From Phenylobacterium sp. J367 (GTDB lineage Bacteria > Pseudomonadota > Alphaproteobacteria > Caulobacterales > Caulobacteraceae), in the NCBI RefSeq assembly GCF_024699985.1, contig NZ_JAJONA010000001.1:3602501-3666500 (forward strand): DNA of 64,000 nucleotides, written 5' to 3'. The position numbers and the translations under genes are program-made. The notes beneath the pieces are model-generated. The model saw nothing but the letters and a program-made list of their open reading frames with translations. It did no database searches and was not told the origin of the DNA. Below are positions 8,358 to 18,522 of this stretch, piece by piece (position 1 is the first letter of the stretch; each line of letters begins with the position of its first letter).

Positions 8358-9725
8358 ATGGCCAAATTGACGCTGACGTCGCTAGGCGGCGCGGGAACGG
8401 TGACGGGCTCGAAGCACCTGCTTGAGCTTGGGGGGCGAAGCCTGCTCGTGGACTGCGGGCTGTTCCAGGGTCTGAAGGCCCTGCGCCTCAAGAACTGGGA
8501 GCCGCTGTCCCGCGAGGCGGCCTCCATCGACGCCGTGGTGTTGACCCATGCGCACCTCGATCACTCCGGCTACCTGCCACGGCTGGTGCGAGAGGGCTTC
8601 CGAGGCCCAATCTACTGCTCGGCGGCAACGGCCGATCTGGCGGAACTCCTGCTGCTGGACAGCGCCAAGATCCAGGAAAGCGACGCCGAGTTCGCGAACC
8701 GGCATGGCTTTTCCAAGCACAAGCCCGCGCTCCCGCTGTACGGCAAGCATGACGCCGAACGCGCCATTGGCCAGCTCCGGCCCGTCGCCTTCGGCAAACC
8801 GGTGGACCTTGGACATGGCGCCACGGCCACGTTCCGCTACGCGGGCCACATCCTGGGCGCCGCAACCGTCGAGATTCGATGGGGCGGGAAGACCGTCGTC
8901 TTCTCGGGGGACCTCGGCCGCTACGACGATCCGATCACGCCCGATCCCGAGCCCGTGCCGCACGCCGACTACCTGATCGTGGAGTCCACCTATGGAGACC
9001 GTCGCCACGATCCGGTGGCGCCAGCGCAAGCGCTGCTGCAGGTGATCGAGCGCACGACCGCGCGGGGCGGCACTGTCGTGATTCCGGCGTTCGCCGTCGG
9101 GCGCGCCCAGGAGCTGCTCTACCTGCTATCGAAACTCAAGCAGGATGGGGCGCTGCCGTTGACGCCCATCTATCTCGACAGTCCCATGGCGACTGATGCG
9201 ACCGATCTTCTGTGTCGCCATGGGGCCGATCACAAGCTGAGCGAGGATGTCTGCCGGGCATCTTGCGAGGTCGCGACCTATACGCGCGACGTCGAGGAGT
9301 CGAAGGCTCTAAGCCACAACAGCATGCCCAAGGTGATCATATCGGCCAGCGGCATGGCGACCGGCGGGCGCGTGCTGCACCATCTGAAGGCGTACGGCCC
9401 CGACGCCCGCAACACCGTGCTCTTCTCAGGCTATCAAGCGGCCGGAACCCGCGGGCAGGCGCTACTCGGGGGCGCCCGCGAAGTGAAGGTCCACGGGCAG
9501 TGGATCCCCATTCGAGCCGAGGTGGCGAACCTCCCGATGCTCTCGGCCCACGCGGACGTGGACGAGATCATGCGGTGGCTGGCCGGCTTCAAGCGCCCGC
9601 CGGCCCGGACGTTCATCGTCCACGGGGAGGATGACGGCCCAGTCGGACTGAAGGCGCGCATCGAGGCGGACCTGGGGTGGGATTGCACGATCTCCGCTCA
9701 GGACGAAGCCTACGGCCTGTCGTGA
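8358..9725 (+). CDS. Beta-CASP metallo-beta-lactamase-fold RNA-processing exonuclease
   Basis: A 455-residue protein with the zinc motif THAHLDHSGYLP (HxHxDH), later metal ligands in YAGHILGAATVE and FSGDLGRYDDP, and the beta-CASP blocks AFAVGRAQELL and ASGMATGGRVLHHL. The C-terminal RMMBL-type HADVDEIM and FIVHGE motifs follow. The architecture matches YsiA/TTHA0252-like RNA nucleases acting in the cytosol. The start ATG at 8358 follows GGAGGGCGC. Its stop overlaps the GTG start of the phosphorylase gene (GTGA), implying co-translation with nucleotide metabolism genes and so a possible RNA-degradation and salvage unit. Confidence 0.9.
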   Translation: MAKLTLTSLGGAGTVTGSKHLLELGGRSLLVDCGLFQGLKALRLKNWEPLSREAASIDAVVLTHAHLDHSGYLPRLVREGFRGPIYCSAATADLAELLLLDSAKIQESDAEFANRHGFSKHKPALPLYGKHDAERAIGQLRPVAFGKPVDLGHGATATFRYAGHILGAATVEIRWGGKTVVFSGDLGRYDDPITPDPEPVPHADYLIVESTYGDRRHDPVAPAQALLQVIERTTARGGTVVIPAFAVGRAQELLYLLSKLKQDGALPLTPIYLDSPMATDATDLLCRHGADHKLSEDVCRASCEVATYTRDVEESKALSHNSMPKVIISASGMATGGRVLHHLKAYGPDARNTVLFSGYQAAGTRGQALLGGAREVKVHGQWIPIRAEVANLPMLSAHADVDEIMRWLAGFKRPPARTFIVHGEDDGPVGLKARIEADLGWDCTISAQDEAYGLS

Positions 9726-11245
9726 CTGTGGAGGCGCAACCCCGTTCTCCCACACCGACCCTGAAGGCTCGGCGGCTGGGACTGTTCACCCAGGACGACG
9801 CCGTCGTTCTCATGCGTTCGGACTGCCACGTCTGCCGCTCCGAGGGTCTCGGCCCGCGCTCGCAGGTGTTGCTAATGGCGAATGGGCGCGAGGTGCTCGC
9901 GCTTCTCTACCAGGTGTCCGACGGCCTTCTTGGCCATGGGGAAGCGGGCCTGTCGGAAGCCGCCTGGGCGCGGCTGGGCATCGCCGAGGGGGCGGAGCTC
10001 ACCGTGCGCCATCCGCCGCCCCTCGGCTCCCTCTCGGCGGTCCGGCGTCGGATCTACGGACAGCGGCTCGATCTGGCGGCGCTCCAGTCGATCGTCAGGG
10101 ACGTCGCCGCCGCACGCTACACGGACGTTCACCTTTCCGCCTTTCTCACTGCCTGCTCGGCGCTCCCCCTGGACCTTGAGGAGACGGTCGGCCTCACGCG
10201 CGCGATGATCGAGGTCGGCGAGCGGCTGACCTGGCCGTCGCCGATCGTCATCGACAAGCACTCGGTCGGCGGGCTTCCGGGCAATCGCACCACCCCGATC
10301 GTCGTGGCCATCGTCGCGTCGCACGGTCTGCTGATGCCGAAGACATCGTCGCGCGCGATCACCAGTCCAGCCGGAACGGCTGACACCATGGAGACGCTCG
10401 CGCCCGTCGACCTGGACGTCGCGGCCATGCGGCGCGTGGTGGACCGCGAGGGCGCCTGCCTGGTGTGGGGCGGCTCGGTCAGCCTCAGCCCCGCCGACGA
10501 CATCCTCATCCGGGTGGAGCGGGTGCTGGACATCGACACGCGAGGCCAACTGATCGCCTCGGTGCTGTCGAAGAAGATCGCCGCCGGATCGACCCACATC
10601 GTGATCGATATACCGGTGGGCGCGACGGCCAAGGTCAGGACCGACGACGCGGCGGCCGAACTCGCCGCGGAGCTGACCGAGGTCGGGCGCGTGTTCGGCG
10701 TGGAGCTGCGGTGTGTCATGACCGACGGCGTGCAGCCGGTCGGGCGCGGGATCGGTCCTGCGCTGGAAGCGCACGACGTTCTGGCCGTGCTGAAGAACGA
10801 CGCCCAGGCTCCGCAGGACCTGCGGCGGCGCGCCTGCGTGCTGGCCGGCGCCGCGCTCGAACTGGCCGGCCGAACCGCCGCCGGGACAGGCTTCGCGCTT
10901 GCCGAGACGACCCTCGCGGACGGCCGGGCGTGGGCGAAGTTTCAGGCCATTTGCGAGGCTCAAGGCGGGCTGCGGCAGCCGCCGAAGGCCGCCCTGACGC
11001 ACCCGGTTTTGGCATCCCGCGCAGGGCGGCTGACAAGCATCAACAACCGGACCCTAGCCAGGCTGGCCAAGCTCGCGGGCGCCCCGGACGCCAAGTCGGC
11101 AGGGGTCATGCTGCACGCGCGACTGGGCGACGACGTCGCCCAGGGACAACCGCTCATGACCGTGCACGCCGAAGCGGAAGGCGAATTGGCCTACGCGCTC
11201 GAATTCGCCGCGGCGAACCCCGACATCGTGCAATTGGAGGCCTGA
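9722..11245 (+). CDS. AMP phosphorylase / thymidine phosphorylase family protein (archaeal-type)
   Basis: A 507-residue protein starting at GTG 9722. It has the long N-terminal domain (about 90 residues) typical of the archaeal AMP phosphorylase subfamily. The pyrimidine-nucleoside-phosphorylase core follows, with DKHSVGGLPGNRTTPIVV, the phosphate/ribose signature, and SSRAITSPAGTADTMETLAP. The C-terminus is the barrel-sandwich domain (GVMLHARLGDDVAQGQPL). Members phosphorolyse nucleosides or, in archaea, NMPs to ribose 1,5-bisphosphate. Which substrate applies here cannot be read off directly. It is followed after 1 bp by a PRPP synthetase gene, a pairing that suggests nucleotide salvage. 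Confidence 0.88.
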   Translation: MTVEAQPRSPTPTLKARRLGLFTQDDAVVLMRSDCHVCRSEGLGPRSQVLLMANGREVLALLYQVSDGLLGHGEAGLSEAAWARLGIAEGAELTVRHPPPLGSLSAVRRRIYGQRLDLAALQSIVRDVAAARYTDVHLSAFLTACSALPLDLEETVGLTRAMIEVGERLTWPSPIVIDKHSVGGLPGNRTTPIVVAIVASHGLLMPKTSSRAITSPAGTADTMETLAPVDLDVAAMRRVVDREGACLVWGGSVSLSPADDILIRVERVLDIDTRGQLIASVLSKKIAAGSTHIVIDIPVGATAKVRTDDAAAELAAELTEVGRVFGVELRCVMTDGVQPVGRGIGPALEAHDVLAVLKNDAQAPQDLRRRACVLAGAALELAGRTAAGTGFALAETTLADGRAWAKFQAICEAQGGLRQPPKAALTHPVLASRAGRLTSINNRTLARLAKLAGAPDAKSAGVMLHARLGDDVAQGQPLMTVHAEAEGELAYALEFAAANPDIVQLEA

Positions 11246-11246
11246 C

Positions 11247-12136
11247 ATGCGTCTCATGCTGGCTCTGCCGGGCCATGAAGCCTTCGCCGCCAAGCTCGCT
11301 GAAGCCGCCGGCGCTGAGCTCGGGCGGCTCGAGACGCGCCAGTTCCCCGATGGCGAGCACTACGTTCGCATCTTGGACAACCCGGCCGGCCGCCAGGTCG
11401 ACATCGTCTGCAGCCTGGTGCGCATCGACAGCGTCATCCTGACGCTCCTGTTCGTCGCTGCGGCCGCGCGTGAGCAGGGGCGCCAAACGGGTGACGCTGG
11501 TCGCGCCGTACCTCGGCTATATGCGCCAGGACAAGGCGTTCAAGGCGGGGGAGGCGGTGACGTCACGCGCGTTCGCGCGACTGCTTTCGGGCGCCTTCGA
11601 CCGGCTGATCACCGTCGATCCCCATCTACATCGCTTCAAGGCCCTCAGCGACCTCTACACCATCCCCTGTGTGACCCTGCATTCGGCCGACCTGCTCGGC
11701 GCCTGGATCCGTTCCGAAGCCCCAAATGCGCTGGTGATCGGACCGGACAGCGAGAGTGAGCAATGGGCTTCGGACGTGGCCGCGGCCGCTGACGCCCCGG
11801 TGGTCGTGTTGCGCAAAGAGCGGTTCGGCGATCGCGACGTCAGGATCACCTTTCCCGACCTCACCGCATTCGCCGGCCGTCAGCCGGTGCTGATCGACGA
11901 CATTGCGTCGTCCGGCCGTACCTTGACGGCGGCGGCCCGCGAGCTCGGCTTGCGGGGGGTTCCCGCCCCCGATCTGCGCCATCGTGCACGCGATCTTCGG
12001 GGGCGACGCCCTGACCGAGGTCGCCGGCGCTTCGGCGCGCGTCGTCTCCACCGACGCAGTGCCGCACGCCACGAACGCCATCTCCGTGGCCCCGCTCATC
12101 GCGACCGTCCTGCGCGAGGAAGTCGCTGATGTCTGA
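11247..12136 (+). CDS. prs: Ribose-phosphate pyrophosphokinase (PRPP synthetase), frameshifted
   Basis: About 295 residues after removing one G from each of two runs (11477-11480 and 11954-11959). Motifs are QFPDGEHYVRI near the N-terminus, APYLGYMRQDKAF, VDPHLHRF, VVLRKERFGDRDVRI and the PRPP loop VLIDDIASSGRTL. The end reads PICAIVHAIFGGDALTEV to EEVADV. It transfers pyrophosphate from ATP to ribose 5-phosphate. Both breaks are single-base homopolymer changes and all catalytic motifs survive, so an intact gene with sequence errors is likely. Its stop overlaps the next ATG by 8 bp. Confidence 0.85.
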
Positions 12137-12582
12137 TCTCGACCTGGTCCTTCGGGTCGTCGCCGCCGCGGCCGTGGGCTTTCTGATCGGGCTCGAGCGG
12201 TCCCGACGGATCCGCTTCGTCGGCGCGCGCACTTTCGCGTTGATCGCCACAGCCGGCGCCATGGCCGGCATCATCGCCATGCGGCTCCACAGCGACGACG
12301 CGCGGGTCATCAGCACCGTGCTCCAAGGGGTGCTGATGGGGGGTCGGATTCGTCGGCGCCGGCGTGATCATGCACCCGGCCTGCGGCCGCTCGATCCACG
12401 GCGTGACGACCGCCGCAGCGGTCTGGGTATCCGCGCTCGCGGGCTTCGCCGCCGGCCTCGGGGAGTGGCTGCTCATGGCGCTGGGCGCTGGACTGACCTT
12501 TATTCTCTTGATGGCGCCGGAGCCGTTCGCCGCCAAGACCCCGGCGGCGGAGGAAACGAAGGACAAAGCCCCGCGCCGCTAG
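12129..12582 (+). CDS. MgtC/SapB-family membrane protein (frameshifted)
   Basis: About 150 residues after removing one G from the G6 run at 12338-12343. The N-terminus VVAAAAVGFLIGLERSRR and the restored LMGVGFVGAGVIMH (an Asp-less variant of the MgtC core) plus GVTTAAAVWVSALAGFAAG are typical of the family. There are four membrane helices. MgtC proteins modulate F-ATPase and magnesium or phosphate stress responses in other bacteria; the role here is unknown. The start overlaps the PRPP synthetase stop, so it belongs to the same operon. Confidence 0.82.
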
Positions 12583-12648
12583 CGCACTGGCGCGGTCGCG
12601 CCTGCGCCTCTCCGGCCGGCGTCACGCTACGATCGATTGGAGGTCGCC

Positions 12649-13218
12649 ATGCCGAGAGCCAAGTCCGTTGGACCATCGCTGACCGGGGCCGGTGGCGGCG
12701 CCCGGCCCCAGGTCGGTGCGTTCCGCCATCGCCGCGCGGCGACCGCTCGGACGCCCGCGAGGCCGCGGGCCGTGTTCGACCGCCTGGACGACCAGACCCG
12801 GTTGGCCGAGCACATGGGCCGACCGTCCGTGATGATGGGCGGCGGTCGTATGACCTACGAGTTCGACGCGGGGCGTGGCCAGGCGGTGGGCTCGCACATC
12901 CGCATGGGCGGCGCGGCGTTTGGCTTGTCGCTCTTTGTCGACGAGGTGGTCACGGTCCGCGACCCGCCGCACCGTAAGGTCTGGCGCACAACGGGGGAGC
13001 CGAGGCTCCTGGTCATCGGCGGATACGAGATGGGCTTCGCCATCACCGAAGAGGGGGCCGGTTCGCGCCTGTCCGTCTGGATCGACTACGCCCTGCCGAG
13101 CCGGGGGTGGGCGAGGTGGCTTCCAGCCCTTGCGGGGCTTTACGCGCGCTGGTGCGTGCGTCGGATGGTGATCGACGCCGTCCAGCATTTCGCGTCGACC
13201 GAACGACAGTCGGCGTAG
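12649..13218 (+). CDS. SRPBCC-fold (polyketide cyclase/START-like) protein
   Basis: A 189-residue protein. The conserved part begins at VFDRLDDQTRLAEHM and continues with GGGRMTYEFDAG, GSHIRMGG, DEVVTVRDPPHRKVW and LLVIGGYEMGF, as in SRPBCC proteins of unknown ligand. The N-terminal 40 residues are Arg/Ala-rich and atypical, perhaps reflecting a sequence error upstream of the domain. The ATG at 12649 follows GGAGG at 12638-12642. It lies downstream of the salvage genes with a 66-bp gap. Confidence 0.65.
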   Translation: MPRAKSVGPSLTGAGGGARPQVGAFRHRRAATARTPARPRAVFDRLDDQTRLAEHMGRPSVMMGGGRMTYEFDAGRGQAVGSHIRMGGAAFGLSLFVDEVVTVRDPPHRKVWRTTGEPRLLVIGGYEMGFAITEEGAGSRLSVWIDYALPSRGWARWLPALAGLYARWCVRRMVIDAVQHFASTERQSA

Positions 13219-13231
13219 CGAGGGCTCACGT

Positions 13232-13495
13232 ATGCGATGGCTGGCCAGCGCGCAGGCTCATCTCACATCGACGAAAGGGCTCGCCGCCGCCGTGCTCCTC
13301 ATCCTGACGAGCTGCTCCGCAGAGCCCGGCGGCCCGCGGTCTGGCGAGGTCGCGCCTGCCGCCGCGGCGGACGAAATGGGGGAACCCCACGACCAGTCCG
13401 CCTTCGGGAAGGACCCGTCGCAAACCGACATCATGTCGCCGGACGAACCCGATTTGCACCCGGCGCCGCCGGCGGACGGGACCCGTCCGCGCTAG
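13232..13495 (+). CDS. Small predicted lipoprotein
   Basis: An 87-residue protein with a signal peptide ending in the lipobox LTSC (Cys about residue 28). The mature part is Pro/Asp-rich and low in complexity. No family was recognised. Its stop overlaps by 3-4 bp the stop of the convergent copper ATPase gene. Confidence 0.55.
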   Translation: MRWLASAQAHLTSTKGLAAAVLLILTSCSAEPGGPRSGEVAPAAAADEMGEPHDQSAFGKDPSQTDIMSPDEPDLHPAPPADGTRPR

Positions 13496-15844
13496 AGCTT
13501 CACGCTTCGTAGCCGCAAGGCGTTGGTCACCACGCTGACGCTGGACAGCGCCATGGCCGCCGCCGCGATCGCCGGCGAGAGCAGCCAGCCAAACACCGGG
13601 TAGAGGACGCCGGCCGCTACCGGCACGCCCGCCGCATTATAGACGAAGGCGAAGAAGAGGTTCTGGCGGATATTCCGCATCACGGCGCGGGACAGCCGCC
13701 GCGCCTTGACGATCCCCTGCAGATCGCCCTTCAGGAGGGTCACGCCCGCGCTCTCAATGGCCACGTCGGACCCCGCGCCCATGGCGATCCCAACTTCGGC
13801 CGCCGCCAGCGCCGGCGCATCGTTCACGCCATCTCCCGCCATCGCCACCTTGCGGCCCTCGGCGCGGAACTTCTCGACCACGGCCGCCTTGTCCTGCGGT
13901 AGAACCTCGGCCTCGACTTCGTCGATGCCGAGCTTGCGGGCCACGGCGAGCGCCGTGGTGCGGTTGTCGCCGGTCATCATGACGAGCCGCACGCCTTCGG
14001 CCTTCAGGAGGCGAACGGCTTCAGGCGTGGTGGCCTTGATGGGGTCTGCGATGGCGAACACCGCTGCAGCCTGTCCGTCGACCGCCATGAAGATTGCCGT
14101 AGCGCCGTCAGTGCGGAGCGACTCTGCCTGACTATCGAGTTCGCCGGTGATGACCCCCTGTTCCTTCAGAAACTTGCCGGATCCGAGCACCAGACGCCGC
14201 CCGTCGATCGAGCCCAGAACGCCCTTACCGACGGGCGAGTCAAAGTCGGACGGCTCTGAAAGGCTTAGCTTGCGATCGCTTGCGGCGCGGAGGATGGCGT
14301 CCGCGAGGGGATGCTCACTGCCACGCTCGAGGCTGGCGGCCAGGCGAAGCACTTCGGCTTCGTCCCAACCCGCGGCGGGCACGATGGCGGTGACCGCTGG
14401 CCGCCCCTCGGTGAGAGTTCCGGTCTTATCGATCACCAACGTGTCTATCTTTTCGAACCGCTCTAGGGCTTCGGCGTTTTTGATGAGCACGCCGGCCCCG
14501 GCGCCGCGACCGACCCCCACCATGATCGAGATCGGCGTCGCCAGTCCAAGTGCGCACGGGCAGGCGATGATCAGCACCGAGACCGCCGCGATGAGGCCGA
14601 AGGCAAACCTCGGCTCGGGACCAAAGACCCCCCAGCCGGCGAATGCCAGGACAGCGATCACGATCACCACTGGGACGAACCAGCCCGAGACTTGGTCGGC
14701 CATGCGCTGGATCGGCGCCCGAGAGCGCTGGGCCTGGGCGACCATGTGGACGATCTGCGACAGCAGGGTGTCGGCCCCGACCTTCTCGGCCCGCATCACG
14801 AAGGAGCCGGTCTTGTTGATCGAGCCGCCGACGACCTTGTCGCCCGCTTCCCTTGGTCACGGGCATCGATTCCCCGGTGACCATCGACTCGTCGATCGAG
14901 ACGCGGCCGTCCACGACCTCGCCGTCGACGGGGACTTTCTCGCCCGGCCGCACCCGCAGCTGGTCGCTCACCAGGATCTGGTCGAGCGTGACCTCTTCGT
15001 CAGTCCCATCCGTCCGGACCCGTCGCGCGGTCTTGGGCGCGAGGTCCAGCAGGGCCTTGATCGCACCCGAGGTCTGCTCGCGGGCCCGCAGTTCCAGCAC
15101 CTGACCCAGCAGCACGAGGACCGTGATCACGGCCGCGGCTTCGAAGTAGATTGCAACGCTGCCATCGGTGCGCCGGAACGCCGAAGGGAAGATGTGCGGC
15201 GCCAGCGTGGCCACGACGCTGTAAGCCCAGGCCACCCCGATCCCCATGGCGATGAGGGTGAACATGTTGAGGTTGCGAGTCCGCAGGGACGCCCAGCCCC
15301 GTTCGAAGAAGGGCCAGCCGGCCCACAGCACGACGGGGGTCGCCAGGGCGAGCTGCACCCAGTTCGACGTCGTGGGCGAAATCCAGCGGTGCAGATCGAG
15401 AACATGCGCGCCCATCTCGAGCGCGAGAACGGGCAGGGTGAGGACGAGACCCACCCAGAACCGGCGGGTCATGTCGATCAGCTCGGGGTTCGGACCGCTG
15501 TCGGCGGTCGCGGTTTCCGGCTCGAGCGCCATGCCGCAGATGGGGCAGTTGCCCGGACCCTCCTTTCGGATCTGGGGGTGCATCGGACAGGTGTAGATCG
15601 TCCCTGCCGGCGCCGCAGCGGACGGGCCTTCATCCTTGGTCAGGTATTTCGCCGGATCGGCGACGAACTTGGTGCGGCACCCGGCCGAACAGAAGTGGAA
15701 GGTCTGCCCCGCATGCTCCGCGTGGTGCGGCGTGGTCGCCGGATCAACCGCCATGCCGCAGACCGGGTCGGTGACCGCCACGTCAGCCGCCTGGCGGTCC
15801 CTGGGGTCAGCATGATGATGGTGGGTATGGCCTTGACCGCTCAT
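13492..15844 (-). CDS. copA: Copper-translocating P1B-type ATPase with YHS and heavy-metal-binding N-terminal domains (frameshifted)
   Basis: About 784 residues. The N-terminus is His-rich (HTHHHH), then a YHS domain ([16 protein letters not shown]) and a heavy-metal-binding domain ([19 protein letters not shown]) replace the usual HMA repeats. The ATPase core has TGES, the intramembrane CPCALG motif, DKTGTLTEG phosphorylation site, SEHPLA, MTGDN and [10 protein letters not shown]. It exports Cu(I) across the inner membrane at ATP cost. One extra base in the CCC run at 14850-14852 splits the frame just after [11 protein letters not shown]; all motifs survive on both sides. The start at 15844 is chosen because it lies next to the CsoR operator shared with the divergent csoR gene. 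Confidence 0.92.
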
Positions 15845-15866
15845 GGGGCCTCCTGTTCGGCGTATA

Positions 15867-15885
15867 TATACCCCAGTGGGGCATG
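15867..15885. promoter_or_regulatory. CsoR-type operator
   Basis: The dyad CCCCAGTGGGG, flanked by TATA and CATG, lies between divergent copA (minus) and csoR (plus). G-tract dyads like this are known CsoR sites. Repression would be relieved by Cu(I), inducing both genes. Confidence 0.75.
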
Positions 15886-15936
15886 GATCAAATCGCGGCT
15901 TTCTGTATATTGCCGCACCGAGCGGCGGAGGCTTTG

Positions 15937-16215
15937 ATGGAACGCACGAACAAGCCACGTCTGATCAACCGGCTGAACCGGGTTGAAGGGCAGGTGCGAG
16001 GCATCTCCCGCATGGTGGAGCAAGATCGCTACTGCCTCGACATCCTGACGCAGTTGCACGCCGCGAGGGCGGCGCTGCGCCGGGTTGAGGGCGAACTCGT
16101 GAAAGACCACCTCGAACACTGCGTCGCTGGTGCGATGGCGGCCAGCGGCGACGTGGCGGAGCGCGAACAGAAGACAGCCGAGCTGGTCGAGCTGATCGGC
16201 AAGCTGCGGAACTGA
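15937..16215 (+). CDS. csoR: CsoR-family copper-sensing repressor
   Basis: A 92-residue all-helical repressor. The Cu(I) ligand set is present as Cys33 (DRYCLDIL), His58 and Cys62 (DHLEHC), matching the C-H-C fingerprint of CsoR (Cys36/His61/Cys65 in the mycobacterial protein, constant offset of 3). The core [12 protein letters not shown] is the DNA/tetramer helix. The ATG at 15937 follows GCGGAGG. It is divergent from the copper ATPase gene across the operator at 15867-15885. Confidence 0.92.
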   Translation: MERTNKPRLINRLNRVEGQVRGISRMVEQDRYCLDILTQLHAARAALRRVEGELVKDHLEHCVAGAMAASGDVAEREQKTAELVELIGKLRN

Positions 16216-16346
16216 TGGCGCTGGCGTCCCGCCGCAGCGGCGCTTGATCGATATCAAGGTTGGGTTTGGAGGGAACGCTAGGGTTTGGCATATTTCAATC
16301 GAGGGCACGGCGAGCCGCTGTCCGCCGACCAGCAAAGGACACACCC

Positions 16347-16652
16347 ATGCGTACCCTATTCGTCGCCATCGCGGCCCTCGGCCTCGCCACCGCCAGCCAG
16401 AGCTACGCGCAGCCGGAACACGGAGATCACAAGGCCGCGGCCGACGCCACCGTTTCGGTCAAGGATCCCGCCAACCCAACCCACGAAGAGTGCAAGAGCG
16501 TCATGGGCCGGAAGATGGACGGCCGGGTCATGCATGACCACGCCTCCATGAAAGGCACCCCCGGGGTCATGAAGATGAAGCCGCTCAGCAAGGCCGAGAT
16601 GGATAAGATGCACGGAAAGTGCGCCGCAAAGATGGCTGAAGCCAAGAAGTAG
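16347..16652 (+). CDS. Small exported Met/His/Lys-rich protein, possible copper binder
   Basis: A 101-residue protein with a signal peptide (MRTLFVAIAALGLATAS, cleavage after SYA). The mature part contains HGDHKAAAD, a CKSVMGRKMDGRVMHDH segment and a Lys/Met-rich end (KMHGKCAAKM). No established family was recognised. Position behind csoR and the Met/His/Cys content suggest periplasmic copper handling. The ATG is chosen because it starts the signal peptide. Confidence 0.65.
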   Translation: MRTLFVAIAALGLATASQSYAQPEHGDHKAAADATVSVKDPANPTHEECKSVMGRKMDGRVMHDHASMKGTPGVMKMKPLSKAEMDKMHGKCAAKMAEAKK

Positions 16653-16743
16653 GAAAGCGGCCGACCGGCTGCGCCCTTCATGCTGCAGCCGGTCGGCCTC
16701 ACTTTATCTGCCGCTTCGTTGACCCACCGACAGGACGCGACCC

Positions 16744-17117
16744 ATGACCCATCTCTTGCCGCCCCGTCTGCTAAAGGCCTTGGCTGGCTCCGTGGCCTTG
16801 GCGGCGATCGGCCTGGCCGGGTGCGAGCAGAAGACGGAGGCTCCGGCGCCCGGCCCCCGTCGCCCGTCGTCACGGCTCCGGCGACGACGCCCGGCGCCCC
16901 GGGCGAAGCCGGCGAGCATCATTCCAGTTCGTCTCAAACCCTAGAAGAGGCTCGCGCCGAGGGGCACCGTGAAGGGATGGAGATGGAACGCGACGCGCAT
17001 GAGCGCGGAATGGAGATGGGCGCCAAGGCGCATGCCGACGGCATGGGCGCCAAGAACGACGGCTCCATCCCGATGAAGAAGGCGGATCCGCCGATGAAGA
17101 TGGACGGACACATGTAG
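16744..17117 (+). CDS. Predicted lipoprotein with Met/His/Glu-rich tail (frameshifted)
   Basis: About 125 residues after restoring one C in the run at 16854-16858. The signal peptide ends in lipobox LAGC (about residue 27). The mature tail has repeated EGHREGMEMERDAHERGMEM-like charged and Met-rich segments, which could bind metal. No family name is assigned. It follows the exported protein at 16347 by 91 bp and precedes an IS3-family insertion. Confidence 0.55.
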
Positions 17118-17352
17118 GTGGCGCCGTCGGGTCCGGCCCTGTGCATTTCTGCCGTAGCGCAAGAGCACGGGATGTTGATGACGCTTAGCCCGGAGCCGAG
17201 CACTGACAAACTCCCGTACGTTTCCCATCTCCGGCAAGCTAGCTGTGAGGCTTCGCGTGAGCGTCACTTCGCTCCCATGATGAGTTCACCTGACCTGCCC
17301 CCTTCCTGATCCCTCGGTTTGAGTGAGAGTCCGTCACTTAGAGGAGACGGAT

Positions 17353-17616
17353 GTGAAGAAGAGCAGGTTCAGCGAGGCGCAGATCATCGGCGTGCTGCGG
17401 GAGCAGGAGGCCGGGAGCCCGACGGCGGAGGTGTGCCGTCGGCACGGGATCAGCGAGCAGACCTTCTACCGCTGGAAGGCGAAGTACAGCGGCATGAGCG
17501 TGTCGGACGCCCAGAAGCTTAAAGCCCTGGAGGATGAGAACCGGCGGCTGAAGAAGCTGCTGGCGGAGTCGATGCTGGACGTGTCGGCGCTGAAGGACCT
17601 GCTGGGAAAAAACTGA
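17353..17616 (+). CDS. IS3-family transposase OrfA
   Basis: An 87-residue HTH protein beginning at GTG 17353 ([20 protein letters not shown]), with the helix-turn-helix [19 protein letters not shown] and a leucine-zipper-like [17 protein letters not shown]. It ends just after the A6 run at which ribosomes are expected to slip -1 into OrfB. Confidence 0.9.
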   Translation: MKKSRFSEAQIIGVLREQEAGSPTAEVCRRHGISEQTFYRWKAKYSGMSVSDAQKLKALEDENRRLKKLLAESMLDVSALKDLLGKN

Positions 17617-17642
17617 GATCGCCCGCAGCGCGCCGGGAGGCT

Positions 17643-18522
17643 GTGCTTCGCCTAATGGCGGAGCGCGGCTTCTCGCAGAGGCGCGCCTGCGGGCTGGTCC
17701 AGGTCGATCCGAAGACGGTGCGCCGCGTGGCCGAGCCGGGCGATGCGGCGGTGCGCGAACGGCTGCGGGGGGCTGGCGGCGGAGCGGCGCCGCTTCGGCT
17801 ACCGGCGGCTTGGCATCCTGCTCGAGCGTGAAGGCGTCAGCATGAACAAGAAGAAGCTCTTCCGGCTCTACCGGGAGGAGGGCCTGGCCGTACGGCGCCG
17901 GCGTGGCCGCAAGCGCGCCACCGGCACGCGGGCGCCGATGGCGCTGCCGGATGGCCCGAACCAGCGCTGGAGCCTGGACTTCGTCGCGGACAGCCTCAGC
18001 TGGGGCCGGCGCTTCCGGATCCTGTGCATCGTCGACGACTTCACCCGCGAGGCCCTGGCGCTGGTGGTCGACACCTCGATCGGCGGCCATCGCATGGCCC
18101 GCGAGCTGGACGTCCTGATCGCCCGGCGAGGTCGGCCGCTCACCATCGTCAGCGACAACGGCACGGAGATGACCAGCCGAGCCATGCTCGAATGGACCAA
18201 CCGCGCCGGCGTCGACTGGCATTACATCGCGCCAGGCAAGCCGCAGCAGAACGGCTTCGTCGAGAGCTTCAACGGCAAGCTGCGCGACGAGTGCCTGAAC
18301 GAAGAGGTCTTCGCCAACCTCGCCGAGGCCCGCGCGGTGATCGAGCGCTGGCGGCTCGACTACAACCACGTGCGCCCGCACTCGGCGCATGGCGGTCTCA
18401 CCCCCGACGCCGTCCGGCTGAACCCCGCGGCCGGCCGGCTGCGCAACGTGATCAGCTCCACCGGCCGGCCGCTACCGCTGGCGCTGGAGATCAGCTACCA
18501 ACCCCCTGGGCTCTCACAATGA
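17643..18522 (+). CDS. IS3-family transposase OrfB, DDE integrase (frameshifted)
   Basis: A retroviral-type integrase. The DDE residues lie in [20 protein letters not shown] and the final [21 protein letters not shown]. The upstream HTH21 part is [16 protein letters not shown]. One extra G in the G6 run at 17767-17772 breaks the frame. The protein is normally made as an OrfAB fusion by -1 frameshifting at 17607-17612, and the frame stays open back to that site. Confidence 0.85.

Noticed and set aside
14147..15937. 596-codon plus-strand frame opposite the copper ATPase
   Set aside because: Antisense shadow; the minus strand has all P-type ATPase motifs.
17607..17612. A6 run between IS3 OrfA and OrfB considered as another sequencing frameshift
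   Set aside because: This is the expected programmed -1 slippage site of IS3 elements, unlike the G/C-run errors elsewhere.
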